Source: Opitutaceae bacterium (lineage in GTDB: Bacteria; Verrucomicrobiota; Verrucomicrobiia; Opitutales; Opitutaceae). From it: a DNA stretch of 15,810 nt. Position 1 is the first letter of the stretch. Each line of letters opens with the position of its first letter. This document shows, one piece after another, positions 1 to 6,744 of this stretch. A model generated the notes under the pieces. It saw only the letters and a program-made list of their open reading frames with translations, was not told where the DNA came from and made no database searches. Made by a program: the position numbers and the translations under genes. The stretch lies in the NCBI GenBank assembly GCA_025352845.1, contig JANXSC010000090.1:1-15810 (forward strand), written 5' to 3'.

Positions 1-26
1 TGCTGGAGATTCGCGAGTTGCCGTGA
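1..26 (+). CDS. C-terminal end of an upstream gene (partial), probably a paralogue of the next surface protein
   Basis: Only the last seven codons and a TGA stop (24-26) are inside the window, reading LEIRELP. The gene at 463-2289 ends in IEIRELP, and the DNA around the two stops (6-33 and 2269-2296) differs at only 3 of 28 positions. The homology runs a few bases past the stop. This suggests that the upstream gene carries the same C-terminal domain and that the two are tandem or recently duplicated paralogues. Seven residues cannot prove this, and nothing else about the upstream protein is visible. Confidence 0.6.
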
Positions 27-462
27 GCGCGGGGTCGACGCGGCACCAGTAGGTTTCTGCGGTCGCGACGGTCGTCGAACTTAGACGTGAGTGGGCTCGC
101 AGATTTTTCTTCTCACGCGTCACGGCGGGATTCATTGGAAAAGTTTTCCACCAGAGCGCCAATGCGCCAGCGCTGGAAATTTGGCGATATAGGTGCAATC
201 CACCCCGCAAAAAGGCGTAAATATTTTGCAGCGGGCGTGGCACGGGCCCATTCGAATCGTGCGCGCCAGAGGTGGTTCGCTCAATCGATGCCGGCCCTTT
301 CTGTCGAGTGCCGCGCGCATATTTGTCCCTGCCATTTCTGTGTTGGCCGAGCCGCAGAATTCTGGAGACGTGCTGAAAATAACCGGAACATTCCCGCCAC
401 GATCCGTCTCGCACTTCAGTTTTGCCGCCACTCCGTTTCGGACGGCTATTTTATTTTCACTC
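27..462. other. 436-bp intergenic region ahead of the surface-protein gene
   Basis: Reading frames cross this stretch on both strands, but none has a recognisable domain or signal peptide. The plus frame that runs on into the next gene from 193 lacks protein-like composition until the signal peptide at 463. Composition is more mixed than in the flanking genes, with short A/T runs near 140-150, 225-235 and 450-465, which fits promoter and leader DNA. The only ordered element I see is the 15-bp palindrome at 136-150. I could not assign a convincing -35/-10 pair. Confidence 0.5.
136..150. promoter_or_regulatory. 15-bp perfect palindrome, possible operator
   Basis: TGGAAAA and TTTTCCA are exact reverse complements around a single central G. 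A short, A/T-rich, two-fold symmetric site in an otherwise GC-rich intergenic region is what a dimeric repressor or activator would bind. It is about 310 bp ahead of the proposed start at 463, which is far for direct promoter control, and no regulator gene is nearby. The symmetry is seen directly; an operator role is only a guess. Confidence 0.2.
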
Positions 463-2289
463 ATGCGAATTTCTTCCCTCGGGCTCCTCCTTCTCCTCAC
501 CAGTGCGACGCACCTTCATGCGGCCCGGTATTTCGTGGACTACTCTCAGGGGGGGGATGACAACAGCGGGACGAATCGCCAGCTGGCGTGGAAACACTGT
601 CCCGGCGATCCTTCCGCCACCGGGCTCGCGGCGACAAAGACGCTGACGGCGGGCGACACGGTTTTTTTCAAGGGCGGCGAGACCTACGTGCTGACGGGTG
701 CCACCGGCATTGTGCTCAACTGGGACGGTGCGGCTGGAAATGCGATTACCTATGATGGCAACAGCAACGGCACTTGGGGTGCTGGCCGTGCGAGGTTCAC
801 TGACAACCATGGGGACAAGTCGATCGCTGCGTTTTCCGCCACCATCCTCCGTCGCCATCTCGCTTTTGAATTTCTCAACATCGGTGGAATGGGTGGTGCG
901 GCGGCTTTGCCGGGGGATTTGGGCTACCCGCTTGCGCCCCGGCCCGGCGGTGGAATCGTTTTCCGTGGCGGAGCCGAGGATGTCTCGATCAACTCGTGCG
1001 TTTTTCACGACATCGGTTTTTGGTTTAACCAAAAGCCGATGAACGCCGCGTCGCTGGCGGGCGCCGGCTTCTCCAGCACGAAATGCCGGGACGTGACGAT
1101 CTCCAACTGCGACTTCTCGCGGATGGCAGTGGCCTGCGATCTCGCCCAGGCGACCGAACTTTCAGATCTGCAAATCGCCAATTGCTCCTTTGGCGCTTCG
1201 ATTCTGTGGCCAATCGATCTACCGCCCTGGGTCGGCAGTGTGCAGAGTTCGGCCGTGGCACTGGACGATTCGAGCTTTGCCGACGATCGGTATTTTCAAA
1301 GCGGAACCTGGGCTGGTTATGGAGCGGATCCGCGCACGGAAACAGTCGCAGTTGAGGTCGGCACCGTCGTGACGTTCTCAGCAGTCGCAATCGCGTCACA
1401 AACAGCGACATTTCAATGGCAAAAAAATTTCGCTAATATCGCGAGTGCGACAGGTGCAGAACTAAGGCTCGGCGCGGTTACCGCGGCTGACTCCGCCATC
1501 TACAGTGTGGTGGCGACGAACGCCGCGGGCACGGCGACGAGCAACACGGTGGCGCTGGTGGTGGGTGGCTCGGCCCCGCCGCCGCCGTCGTCCGGCACGA
1601 ATCAGACGGCGCCGACGATCCTCGTGCAACCGGTGGGCCAGACGGTGGCGGCGGGCAGCACCGTGATGTTTACCGGCGTGGCGAGCGGCACGCCCGCGCC
1701 GAGCTACCAGTGGCGCAAGAACGGCTTGGCGATTGGCGGCTGGACGGCCGCGACGCTGACCATGGAGGGCATCTCGAGCAACGACATCGCGAGCTACAGC
1801 GTGGTGGCGACGAACGCCGCGGGCACGGCGACGAGCAACACGGTGGCGCTCTCGGTATCGTCGACGTCTCAAATTCCGGCCGCTACGGCACCAAGTTCCT
1901 CGCTGCTGCCCCGCATATTGCTTTTCAGGGTGACGGTCGATACGCCGATGTCGGCCCTCGACTTCGTCGTCGAGGGTTCTGTGCCCAAACAGATTTTGAT
2001 TCGCGCGGCTGGTCCGACGCTCCGTGCGTTTGCCGTGACGGACTTCCTCGCCAACCCGGTGATTGAACTTTTTCAGGGCCCGGTGAAATTGCTGCGCAAC
2101 GACGCGTGGGCCGGTGACGCCGCAATCGCCGTTGCGGTAAGCCGGCTCGGAATGTTTCCCTTTGCGAGCGCGGCGAGTAAAGATGCGGCGCTGCTCGTGA
2201 CCCTTTCGCCTGGGACCTATCGGGTCAACACAACCAGCGCCGATGCCAGCGGCGGCCAGTTGTTGATCGAGATTCGCGAGCTGCCTTGA
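463..2289 (+). CDS. Secreted beta-helix / Ig-like domain surface protein
   Basis: A predicted exported protein of 608 residues with no identifiable catalytic site. The frame is open from 193, but residue 91 of that frame begins a typical signal peptide (MRISSLGLLLLLTSATHLHA), so ATG 463 is chosen; there is no Shine-Dalgarno. Residues about 20-260 resemble a right-handed beta-helix: three rungs repeat a Cys-x-Phe pattern at INSCVF (about 176), ISNCDF (about 213) and IANCSF (about 238). Residues 289-366 and 384-463 are two Ig-like domains, each ending in VVATNAAGTATSNTVAL and joined by a Pro/Ser-rich linker. Residues 484-608 form a C-terminal beta-rich domain (ILIRAAGPTL motif) that I associate with large verrucomicrobial surface proteins. 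The helix is short for a pectate-lyase-type enzyme, so a binding or adhesive role is as likely as polysaccharide cleavage. It converges on the transporter gene, 70 bp away. Confidence 0.8.
   Translation: MRISSLGLLLLLTSATHLHAARYFVDYSQGGDDNSGTNRQLAWKHCPGDPSATGLAATKTLTAGDTVFFKGGETYVLTGATGIVLNWDGAAGNAITYDGNSNGTWGAGRARFTDNHGDKSIAAFSATILRRHLAFEFLNIGGMGGAAALPGDLGYPLAPRPGGGIVFRGGAEDVSINSCVFHDIGFWFNQKPMNAASLAGAGFSSTKCRDVTISNCDFSRMAVACDLAQATELSDLQIANCSFGASILWPIDLPPWVGSVQSSAVALDDSSFADDRYFQSGTWAGYGADPRTETVAVEVGTVVTFSAVAIASQTATFQWQKNFANIASATGAELRLGAVTAADSAIYSVVATNAAGTATSNTVALVVGGSAPPPPSSGTNQTAPTILVQPVGQTVAAGSTVMFTGVASGTPAPSYQWRKNGLAIGGWTAATLTMEGISSNDIASYSVVATNAAGTATSNTVALSVSSTSQIPAATAPSSSLLPRILLFRVTVDTPMSALDFVVEGSVPKQILIRAAGPTLRAFAVTDFLANPVIELFQGPVKLLRNDAWAGDAAIAVAVSRLGMFPFASAASKDAALLVTLSPGTYRVNTTSADASGGQLLIEIRELP
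1507..1850 (+). repeat. Pair of perfect 50-bp direct repeats inside the Ig-domain region
   Basis: Bases 1507-1556 and 1801-1850 are identical over 50 bp, including third codon positions, and are 294 bp (98 codons) apart, which keeps the frame. They encode the last strands of the two Ig-like domains (VVATNAAGTATSNTVAL). The rest of the two domains has diverged strongly. Identity limited to one segment is typical of gene conversion or recent slippage between Ig modules, and the pair is a substrate for losing or gaining one domain by recombination. Confidence 0.9.
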
Positions 2290-2359
2290 GTGCGGTGGGT
2301 GCGGGAGGAGGCCGGAGGCGAACGCGCTTGGTCGCGCAGGGTCAAGGAACGGGCGCGCG

Positions 2360-3229
2360 TCACCGCCGCGCTGCCGTGAACGTCGTCCCGCCGAGGATCA
2401 GTGCGGCGCCGATGAGCTCGTGCGGCGCGAAACGTTCGCCGAAAAAAAGCGCTCCACCGCCGGCGATGCCGAGCGGCACGAGCATTTGCAGCAGCGAGCC
2501 CTCCGCCACCGGGAGTTCGCGGAACCCGCGCGTCATCGCGATCTGTCCGAGCGCGGCGCAGACCCCGGCGGCGGTCATCATCAGCCAGCCGACTCCCGGA
2601 ATCGTCTGGGGATGCAGCGCCGCCGGCACGCCGCAGAGGAGCAAACCGTAGATGCACTGGGCCGCGAAAATCGTCGAGGTGTGGTCGGTCGCGTGGAGCT
2701 GGCGAATCGTCACGACCACGTAAGCCGAGGCGCAGGCCGTCGCGATGGCGATGAGATCGTAGAGATTGGCGTGCGAGTCCGCGCCAAACGCATTGGTGAG
2801 CAGCGCGAGTCCCGCCAACGCCGCGGCGCTCCCGATCGCGAGCGCCGGGCTGAAGCGTTCGCCAAGAATCCACACCGCCATGATCGCGCCGATGATCACA
2901 TAGGTGTTGTTGATAAACGTCGCGCGACCGGCGCCGAGCTCAACCACGGTCAGATAATATCCATAAACACTCGCGCCGCCGACAAGCCCGCGCGCGGCGA
3001 GCTTCGGATGCGTGAAGAGCCGCGTGAACTGAAACTCGCGCCGGTAGAGCGCATACACGACCGCCATGCCGGCGGTGAAGCGCACGCAGCTCACGAGCCA
3101 GACGTTGTCCGATCCGACGCGCCCGAGCGCGCGGATCAGCAGGACGTTCGCGGTGAAGAACACCGTTGAAACAACCATGAACGCGACGCCGCGGGCGTGC
3201 GGCGAGGGAGCGGAAGAGTGGCCGGACAT
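2360..3229 (-). CDS. EamA-family (DMT superfamily) membrane transporter
   Basis: A 289-residue, very hydrophobic protein with the two-fold repeated architecture of EamA/DMT permeases: about ten membrane spans, first half roughly residues 14-145 and second half 155-288. Segments such as GVAFMVVSTVFFTANVLLIRAL, interrupted by short basic loops, and the tail ELIGAALILGGTTF are typical of the family. Members export or import small metabolites (amino acids, purines, sugar derivatives); the substrate cannot be told from sequence. The ATG at 3229 begins a short hydrophilic cytoplasmic tail and has no Shine-Dalgarno. It lies downstream of the PhoD-like gene on the same strand, but a REP-like hairpin in the 160-bp gap argues against a tight operon. 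Confidence 0.88.
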   Translation of the reverse strand: MSGHSSAPSPHARGVAFMVVSTVFFTANVLLIRALGRVGSDNVWLVSCVRFTAGMAVVYALYRREFQFTRLFTHPKLAARGLVGGASVYGYYLTVVELGAGRATFINNTYVIIGAIMAVWILGERFSPALAIGSAAALAGLALLTNAFGADSHANLYDLIAIATACASAYVVVTIRQLHATDHTSTIFAAQCIYGLLLCGVPAALHPQTIPGVGWLMMTAAGVCAALGQIAMTRGFRELPVAEGSLLQMLVPLGIAGGGALFFGERFAPHELIGAALILGGTTFTAARR

Positions 3230-3305
3230 CGAAGACGATCAGGATTCGGAATTTGATCGTGACCGGCAATCACAGAGGGGCGGCGCGCTGTGCGAAACGC
3301 GGATA

Positions 3306-3366
3306 GTAGGGCGGAATTCAGTCCGCCTTTTCCGTGTGTAGAAGGCGGGCTGAACCTCCACCCTAC
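3306..3366. repeat. REP-like imperfect inverted repeat between phoD-like and EamA genes
   Basis: The left arm begins GTAGGGCGGAATTCAGTCCGCC and the right arm ends in CTCCACCCTAC. The two arms, about 24-25 bases each, pair imperfectly around a short spacer (TTCCGTGTGTAG). The left arm is itself a small hairpin (GGCGGA/TCCGCC). The GTAGGG...CCCTAC ends match the double palindrome at 13823-13895, so both look like members of one dispersed family. On the minus strand it follows the phoD-like stop and precedes the transporter start, so it could attenuate or stabilise transcripts. There is no U-tract, so simple intrinsic termination is not supported. Confidence 0.65.
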
Positions 3367-3389
3367 GCAAGGCGTCCGACGCGCTCCCG

Positions 3390-6026
3390 CTACAATCGCA
3401 CCTCGAGCGATGCCGGATTTTCCCTCGTCGCTTCGAGCGCCGTCAGCGTTTTGCTGCGATTCGTTTCGGGATCAAGCACCTTGATGGTGTAGCGCCCGGC
3501 GGCGAAGACGTACGGGCGAAACGTCTGGCCGTTGAGGCGGAGGGCATAGACGAGTTCGCCGGACTTCTCCTCGAAGATTTGCACGACGGGCTTGCCCGCT
3601 CCGTCGATCGTGAGAGCGGGCAAATGCGCGACGGGTGGGCGGGCGTAGTTGTCGAGCTGGCTCACGGTCACGGGCCATGTGCTCATCTGCGTGCCGGGTT
3701 GTGTGACGTCGGCCGAGTAATGCCAGCACTCGAACGTGATCGTGCGCTTCGCCTTGTTGAAACGCACGAGGCCGAGGCCGCTGGTCTTCGCGTTGACCAG
3801 TTCGAGCACGGGCCGCGGCGGGTCGTAGGGACCGTTTTTGAATGCGAGCACCGTGAGCGGGTGGCCGAAGTGATCGAGGAAATCGCCGGTGAGCCCGGCG
3901 TTGCCCGTGGCTTTGTTGCGCCCGGTTTTTGTCGGCTCCCACCAGCGCGGGTAACCGACATTCACAGCGGGGCCGGCAAACGCCACCGGGCCATCGCGGT
4001 GCGCGTCGATGCCGTAGTGAACGACCGCCGGCAGATGCTGGTCGCCGGCGATATGGACAGCGAAAGCCTTGCGGATTTCACGCAAGGCGCGGCGGCGGGC
4101 GGTCTGGGGCCAACCACTCGCGTCGTAGTCGGCCATGAGCGCCTCGTGGTTGTTCCCGTGGGTGGTCGCCATTGCGGTGAAGATCGTCTGCGAAATCACG
4201 GCCTTCATGTCGGCCCCGCGCCAGTCGAGCACCCAGTCGCGGATAAATTGCTCCTGCTTCGCGCCGAGCAGATCGAGACCGGGCAAATCGGCGGTCGCAG
4301 GATTGAAGTTTGGATTCACGACGTGATCGCCGCGGTCGCCGGTCGGCGGGACTTTGCCCTCGGGGCCGGACTTGAATTGGCGGTCGGCGAGCACCGCGAA
4401 GCTCACGCGGCCATAGGTGAGCGGGCCGTAATAGTTCAACGTGCCGCGCTTCGAGGGCTGCGGATCATAGGGATCGGGATGATGCGAAGTTTGCGTGCGA
4501 TGCACGACGTTGACCCATGCGGCGGGCATGTCGTAGCCGCCCGCTTCCTGCGTGGTCTTGCGACCCTCGCCGCCCTCGCCCCAGAGGTTGCCCTGATAAA
4601 CGTCGTGATCGTCGGGCAGCGAAAGGCTCGGGCGGTCGCGCGTGAGTTCGCGCCAAGTCCAGCCGTGGAAATACCATTTCCGCAGGTAATCGAGCATCGC
4701 GGCGTCGAGTGGTGTGACCTGAATGCCGTAGCCGCCGGTGCTCTCATAAAATTGATCGCCGACAAATGCGATGAAGTCGGGGCGCAGCTTCGCCATGCTT
4801 TGCACGAGCGGTACATTCGGAAAGATCGCGTGGATGTTGCACGACACATCGGCGACCGTGAGCACTTCCTGATCGACGGGGTCGCGGCGGATCGTGCCGG
4901 TCCAGTAGTGCTCCGTGCCGTGTCCTTCGCGATCCCGCAGCGTGTAAGAGAGGCGGTAGGAAAATTCCTTGGTGTGATCCCACGCGGGGACACGAAATGC
5001 CGCGGTCCGCGCCTCGGGATGGATTTTCTCCTCGGCGATGGTTCTCCAATTGGCACCCTCGCGGACTTGGAGGCGCACCATGTCCGAATCGCGTGTGCCG
5101 AGCGGCGGCATTTGCGCGGAGAGTTTGAGCACGCGCTGGCTGAGCGTGTATTGCGACCAGAGGATTGGTCCGAAGGTCTGATTGTCGCCGCCTGTGAGTT
5201 TCGTGCCGCTGACGCGCCAGTCGGAAAACCAGAAACGGCCGAGGCCTGGTCCGGGCGTGGCTGCGGTGGTGGCGTCGGCGGATTTTTTCTTGGCCTTGCC
5301 CTTGGCATTGGTGCCGCCATCGCCCGCTGCCGAAAAATTATTCACGAGCGCGAGATTGCCGACGAGCGCATCGCCGCTGAGGCTCGACTGCGTGGTCTGT
5401 GCGAGCGTGCGGCCATCCGCCGGATCGAGCGCGGTGAGCGTGGCCTCGTAGCCACCGTCCTTCGGCACGAGGGCGAGTCGCAGCTCCACCGACTCGCGCG
5501 CGAGGTCGAGTTTCGCCGCGTTAGCGCCGTTGGGGCGACCGAGGAACAGCGTGCCGTCGGCGGTGAACCCTGCGTTGAAACCCGCCCCGGCGGCGGGCCA
5601 GAGATTGTTTCGGTAGTCGTGCAGCTCCGGGTAGTCCCTGAGCGTGCCGAGAATTCCGAGACGGAAGCCTGCCGAGCCCTTGCCCGCGAGCGAGCCGTCA
5701 CCCGTGCGCCCGATACGCACCTGCATCTCCAGCGTGCCCGTGCGGTTCGCGAGCTGCCGCGTGAGGAGATGGACATTGCGATCCGCCGCGGCATTGACGC
5801 ACTCGATGCGGTCGCCGGCGATGCACCAGTCCTGCAGCGGATTCGCCCAATACTCCGGTCCGAGCCAGATCCGATCCGGTGATTGATCCCAGCGGCTGCG
5901 AAACGCTGCGGCGGGTTCGCCGGCGTGCAGCATCGGCGAGATCCGAGCCGTGAGAAAAGACGCAGCCGTGAGGGTGGCGGAGCGCTGAAGAAAATCGCGG
6001 CGGCCGATGGGCGAGGGGGCACTCAT
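3390..6026 (-). CDS. PhoD-like alkaline phosphatase / metallophosphatase, Tat-exported
   Basis: Predicted exported phosphomonoesterase or phosphodiesterase of the PhoD metallophosphatase family, 878 residues. The frame is open to 6299, but ATG 6026 gives a twin-arginine signal (GRRDFLQRSATLTAASFL, residues 8-25), so it is chosen. Residues about 45-280 form a beta-rich, lectin-like N-terminal region (ending WFSDWRVSG) interrupted by a Lys-rich linker near 242-255. Residues 285-390 look like the N-terminal beta domain of PhoD enzymes. The catalytic domain follows from about 395, with metal-site motifs VGDQFYE (422-428), PDDHDVYQGN (471-480) and AGDQHLP (660-666), and NVGYPRWW further on. PhoD enzymes are normally Ca/Fe-dependent and shorter; the long N-terminal extension is the unusual part and may position the enzyme on a surface polymer. 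Substrate is unknown. Confidence 0.88.
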   Translation of the reverse strand: MSAPSPIGRRDFLQRSATLTAASFLTARISPMLHAGEPAAAFRSRWDQSPDRIWLGPEYWANPLQDWCIAGDRIECVNAAADRNVHLLTRQLANRTGTLEMQVRIGRTGDGSLAGKGSAGFRLGILGTLRDYPELHDYRNNLWPAAGAGFNAGFTADGTLFLGRPNGANAAKLDLARESVELRLALVPKDGGYEATLTALDPADGRTLAQTTQSSLSGDALVGNLALVNNFSAAGDGGTNAKGKAKKKSADATTAATPGPGLGRFWFSDWRVSGTKLTGGDNQTFGPILWSQYTLSQRVLKLSAQMPPLGTRDSDMVRLQVREGANWRTIAEEKIHPEARTAAFRVPAWDHTKEFSYRLSYTLRDREGHGTEHYWTGTIRRDPVDQEVLTVADVSCNIHAIFPNVPLVQSMAKLRPDFIAFVGDQFYESTGGYGIQVTPLDAAMLDYLRKWYFHGWTWRELTRDRPSLSLPDDHDVYQGNLWGEGGEGRKTTQEAGGYDMPAAWVNVVHRTQTSHHPDPYDPQPSKRGTLNYYGPLTYGRVSFAVLADRQFKSGPEGKVPPTGDRGDHVVNPNFNPATADLPGLDLLGAKQEQFIRDWVLDWRGADMKAVISQTIFTAMATTHGNNHEALMADYDASGWPQTARRRALREIRKAFAVHIAGDQHLPAVVHYGIDAHRDGPVAFAGPAVNVGYPRWWEPTKTGRNKATGNAGLTGDFLDHFGHPLTVLAFKNGPYDPPRPVLELVNAKTSGLGLVRFNKAKRTITFECWHYSADVTQPGTQMSTWPVTVSQLDNYARPPVAHLPALTIDGAGKPVVQIFEEKSGELVYALRLNGQTFRPYVFAAGRYTIKVLDPETNRSKTLTALEATRENPASLEVRL

Positions 6027-6310
6027 GGCGCACAATGTGCGAAATCGCGCTTCGTCCGCGAGGGTGAACTGTCGCGCGGGTTGGGCGAGGATGTGATTAA
6101 ATCTGTGCCAGAGCGAGTGGGGCCCGGTAGGAGGGCCAGGCGCCGTTGGCGCGGATGACGCGGGCGTGGGCGCTGGCGTCGGAGTTGGGGCGCAACCAGG
6201 CCGCGCCCGAGAGCTTGTGACGGTGGTGGAGGACGTGGCGGTGGCCGCGAACGGCCGGTGCCACTCGTCCGCGGCGTTGCGCCACACCCGCTCGCTCACC
6301 GCGACGGTCC

Positions 6311-6339
6311 CGTAGCCGCAGGGCTACGCTGTTTTTTTT
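6311..6339 (+). terminator. Hairpin with T8 tract, intrinsic-terminator form
   Basis: CGTAGCC and GGCTACG form a 7-bp perfect stem around a GCAG loop. Two bases after the G at 6328 comes G and then eight T (6332-6339). This is the standard shape of a rho-independent terminator reading on the plus strand. No plus-strand gene ends upstream of it: the nearest feature is the start of the phoD-like gene on the other strand. It may block stray transcription into the cytochrome gene, belong to the inverted-repeat-bounded element, or be a coincidental REP-type stem beside a T run. Confidence 0.45.
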
Positions 6340-6345
6340 CGCCCC

Positions 6346-6380
6346 GCGCGCGCAGGCGCGGGTCCACCGCCTGCGCGTGC
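6346..6380. repeat. Long GC-rich hairpin
   Basis: Bases 6349-6358 (CGCGCAGGCG) pair exactly with 6368-6377. The stem extends outward by one G-T wobble and two more pairs to 6346/6380, around a 9-nt loop. It begins 7 bp after the T8 tract of the neighbouring hairpin and lies at the centre of the inverted-repeat-bounded segment. No coding function overlaps it with any confidence. It could be a structural part of that element or of a transcript from it. Confidence 0.5.
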
Positions 6381-6744
6381 GCCCCGACGCGCGCTTCCGC
6401 CGACTGCGCCCATCCGCCCAGCACGTTCAGCCGCAGCGCCCGCAGCGGCTCCACCAACCGCTCCCCCGCCGCGGCGATCATTCCCGCGCTTCGCTCGCCG
6501 CCAGCACCGCCGCCACTTGCTCGGCCACCGCCGGGTGGGCGCGCAGCAGTTCGCTCAACCTCGTTTCCTCCGCCGTCAGTTCCTGCTCGTTCATTCCTCC
6601 AGTCTGGCACCCCGGCTTTTCAAAAGTGATCGGGATCGCCCGGCTTCGCTTGGGCACAGATTTGATCACACCCCCACCTCACGGGCACGCTTGAATTTTG
6701 GCGCGATTCATCCGTTGCTGTTCCTCGCTTTCCCCCATTTGAAA

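Larger units (their letters stand above)
6092..6670. mobile_element. 579-bp segment bounded by 25-bp inverted repeats (possible MITE or decayed insertion element)
   Basis: The left end 6092-6116 and the reverse complement of the right end 6646-6670 agree at 22 of 25 positions, with the shared core TGTGATYAAATCTGTGCC. The segment has no recognisable transposase, contains only short open frames on the minus strand, and holds two strong hairpins in its middle (6311-6328 and 6346-6380). A non-coding segment with matched inverted ends is the form of a miniature inverted-repeat element or a deleted transposon. I see no clear target-site duplication outside the ends. The repeats could instead be two independent copies of a dispersed short motif in opposite orientation. 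The matched ends are a direct observation; mobility is inference. Confidence 0.4.
6027..6744. other. 718-bp region without a confident gene, between divergent phoD-like and cytochrome genes
   Basis: This stretch separates two divergent genes and should carry both promoters, though I cannot pick convincing -35/-10 boxes. Most of it (6092-6670) is the inverted-repeat-bounded segment described separately. Frames on the minus strand chain together through 4-bp overlaps: a 38-codon frame starting MNEQELTAEETRLSEL (6594-6478), a 61-codon frame starting MIAAAGERLVEPLRAL (6481-6296), and a GTG-started frame at 6299 that is continuous with the phoD-like frame. None has a recognisable domain. In DNA this GC-rich such frames arise easily, so I do not annotate them as genes. 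Confidence 0.5.

Noticed and set aside
193..462. N-terminal extension of the surface protein by 90 residues
   Set aside because: The extension would bury the signal peptide at 463 and its sequence lacks protein-like character.
3579..5882. Long plus-strand open frame (767 codons) opposite the phoD-like gene
   Set aside because: It is the antisense shadow of a clear metallophosphatase; composition is Arg/Ala/Val/Glu-rich with no domain, as expected for an antisense frame in high-GC coding DNA.
6027..6299. N-terminal extension of the phoD-like protein by 91 residues
   Set aside because: It would place the twin-arginine signal internally; the extension is Pro/Ala/Thr/Ser-rich and lies mostly within the inverted-repeat-bounded segment.
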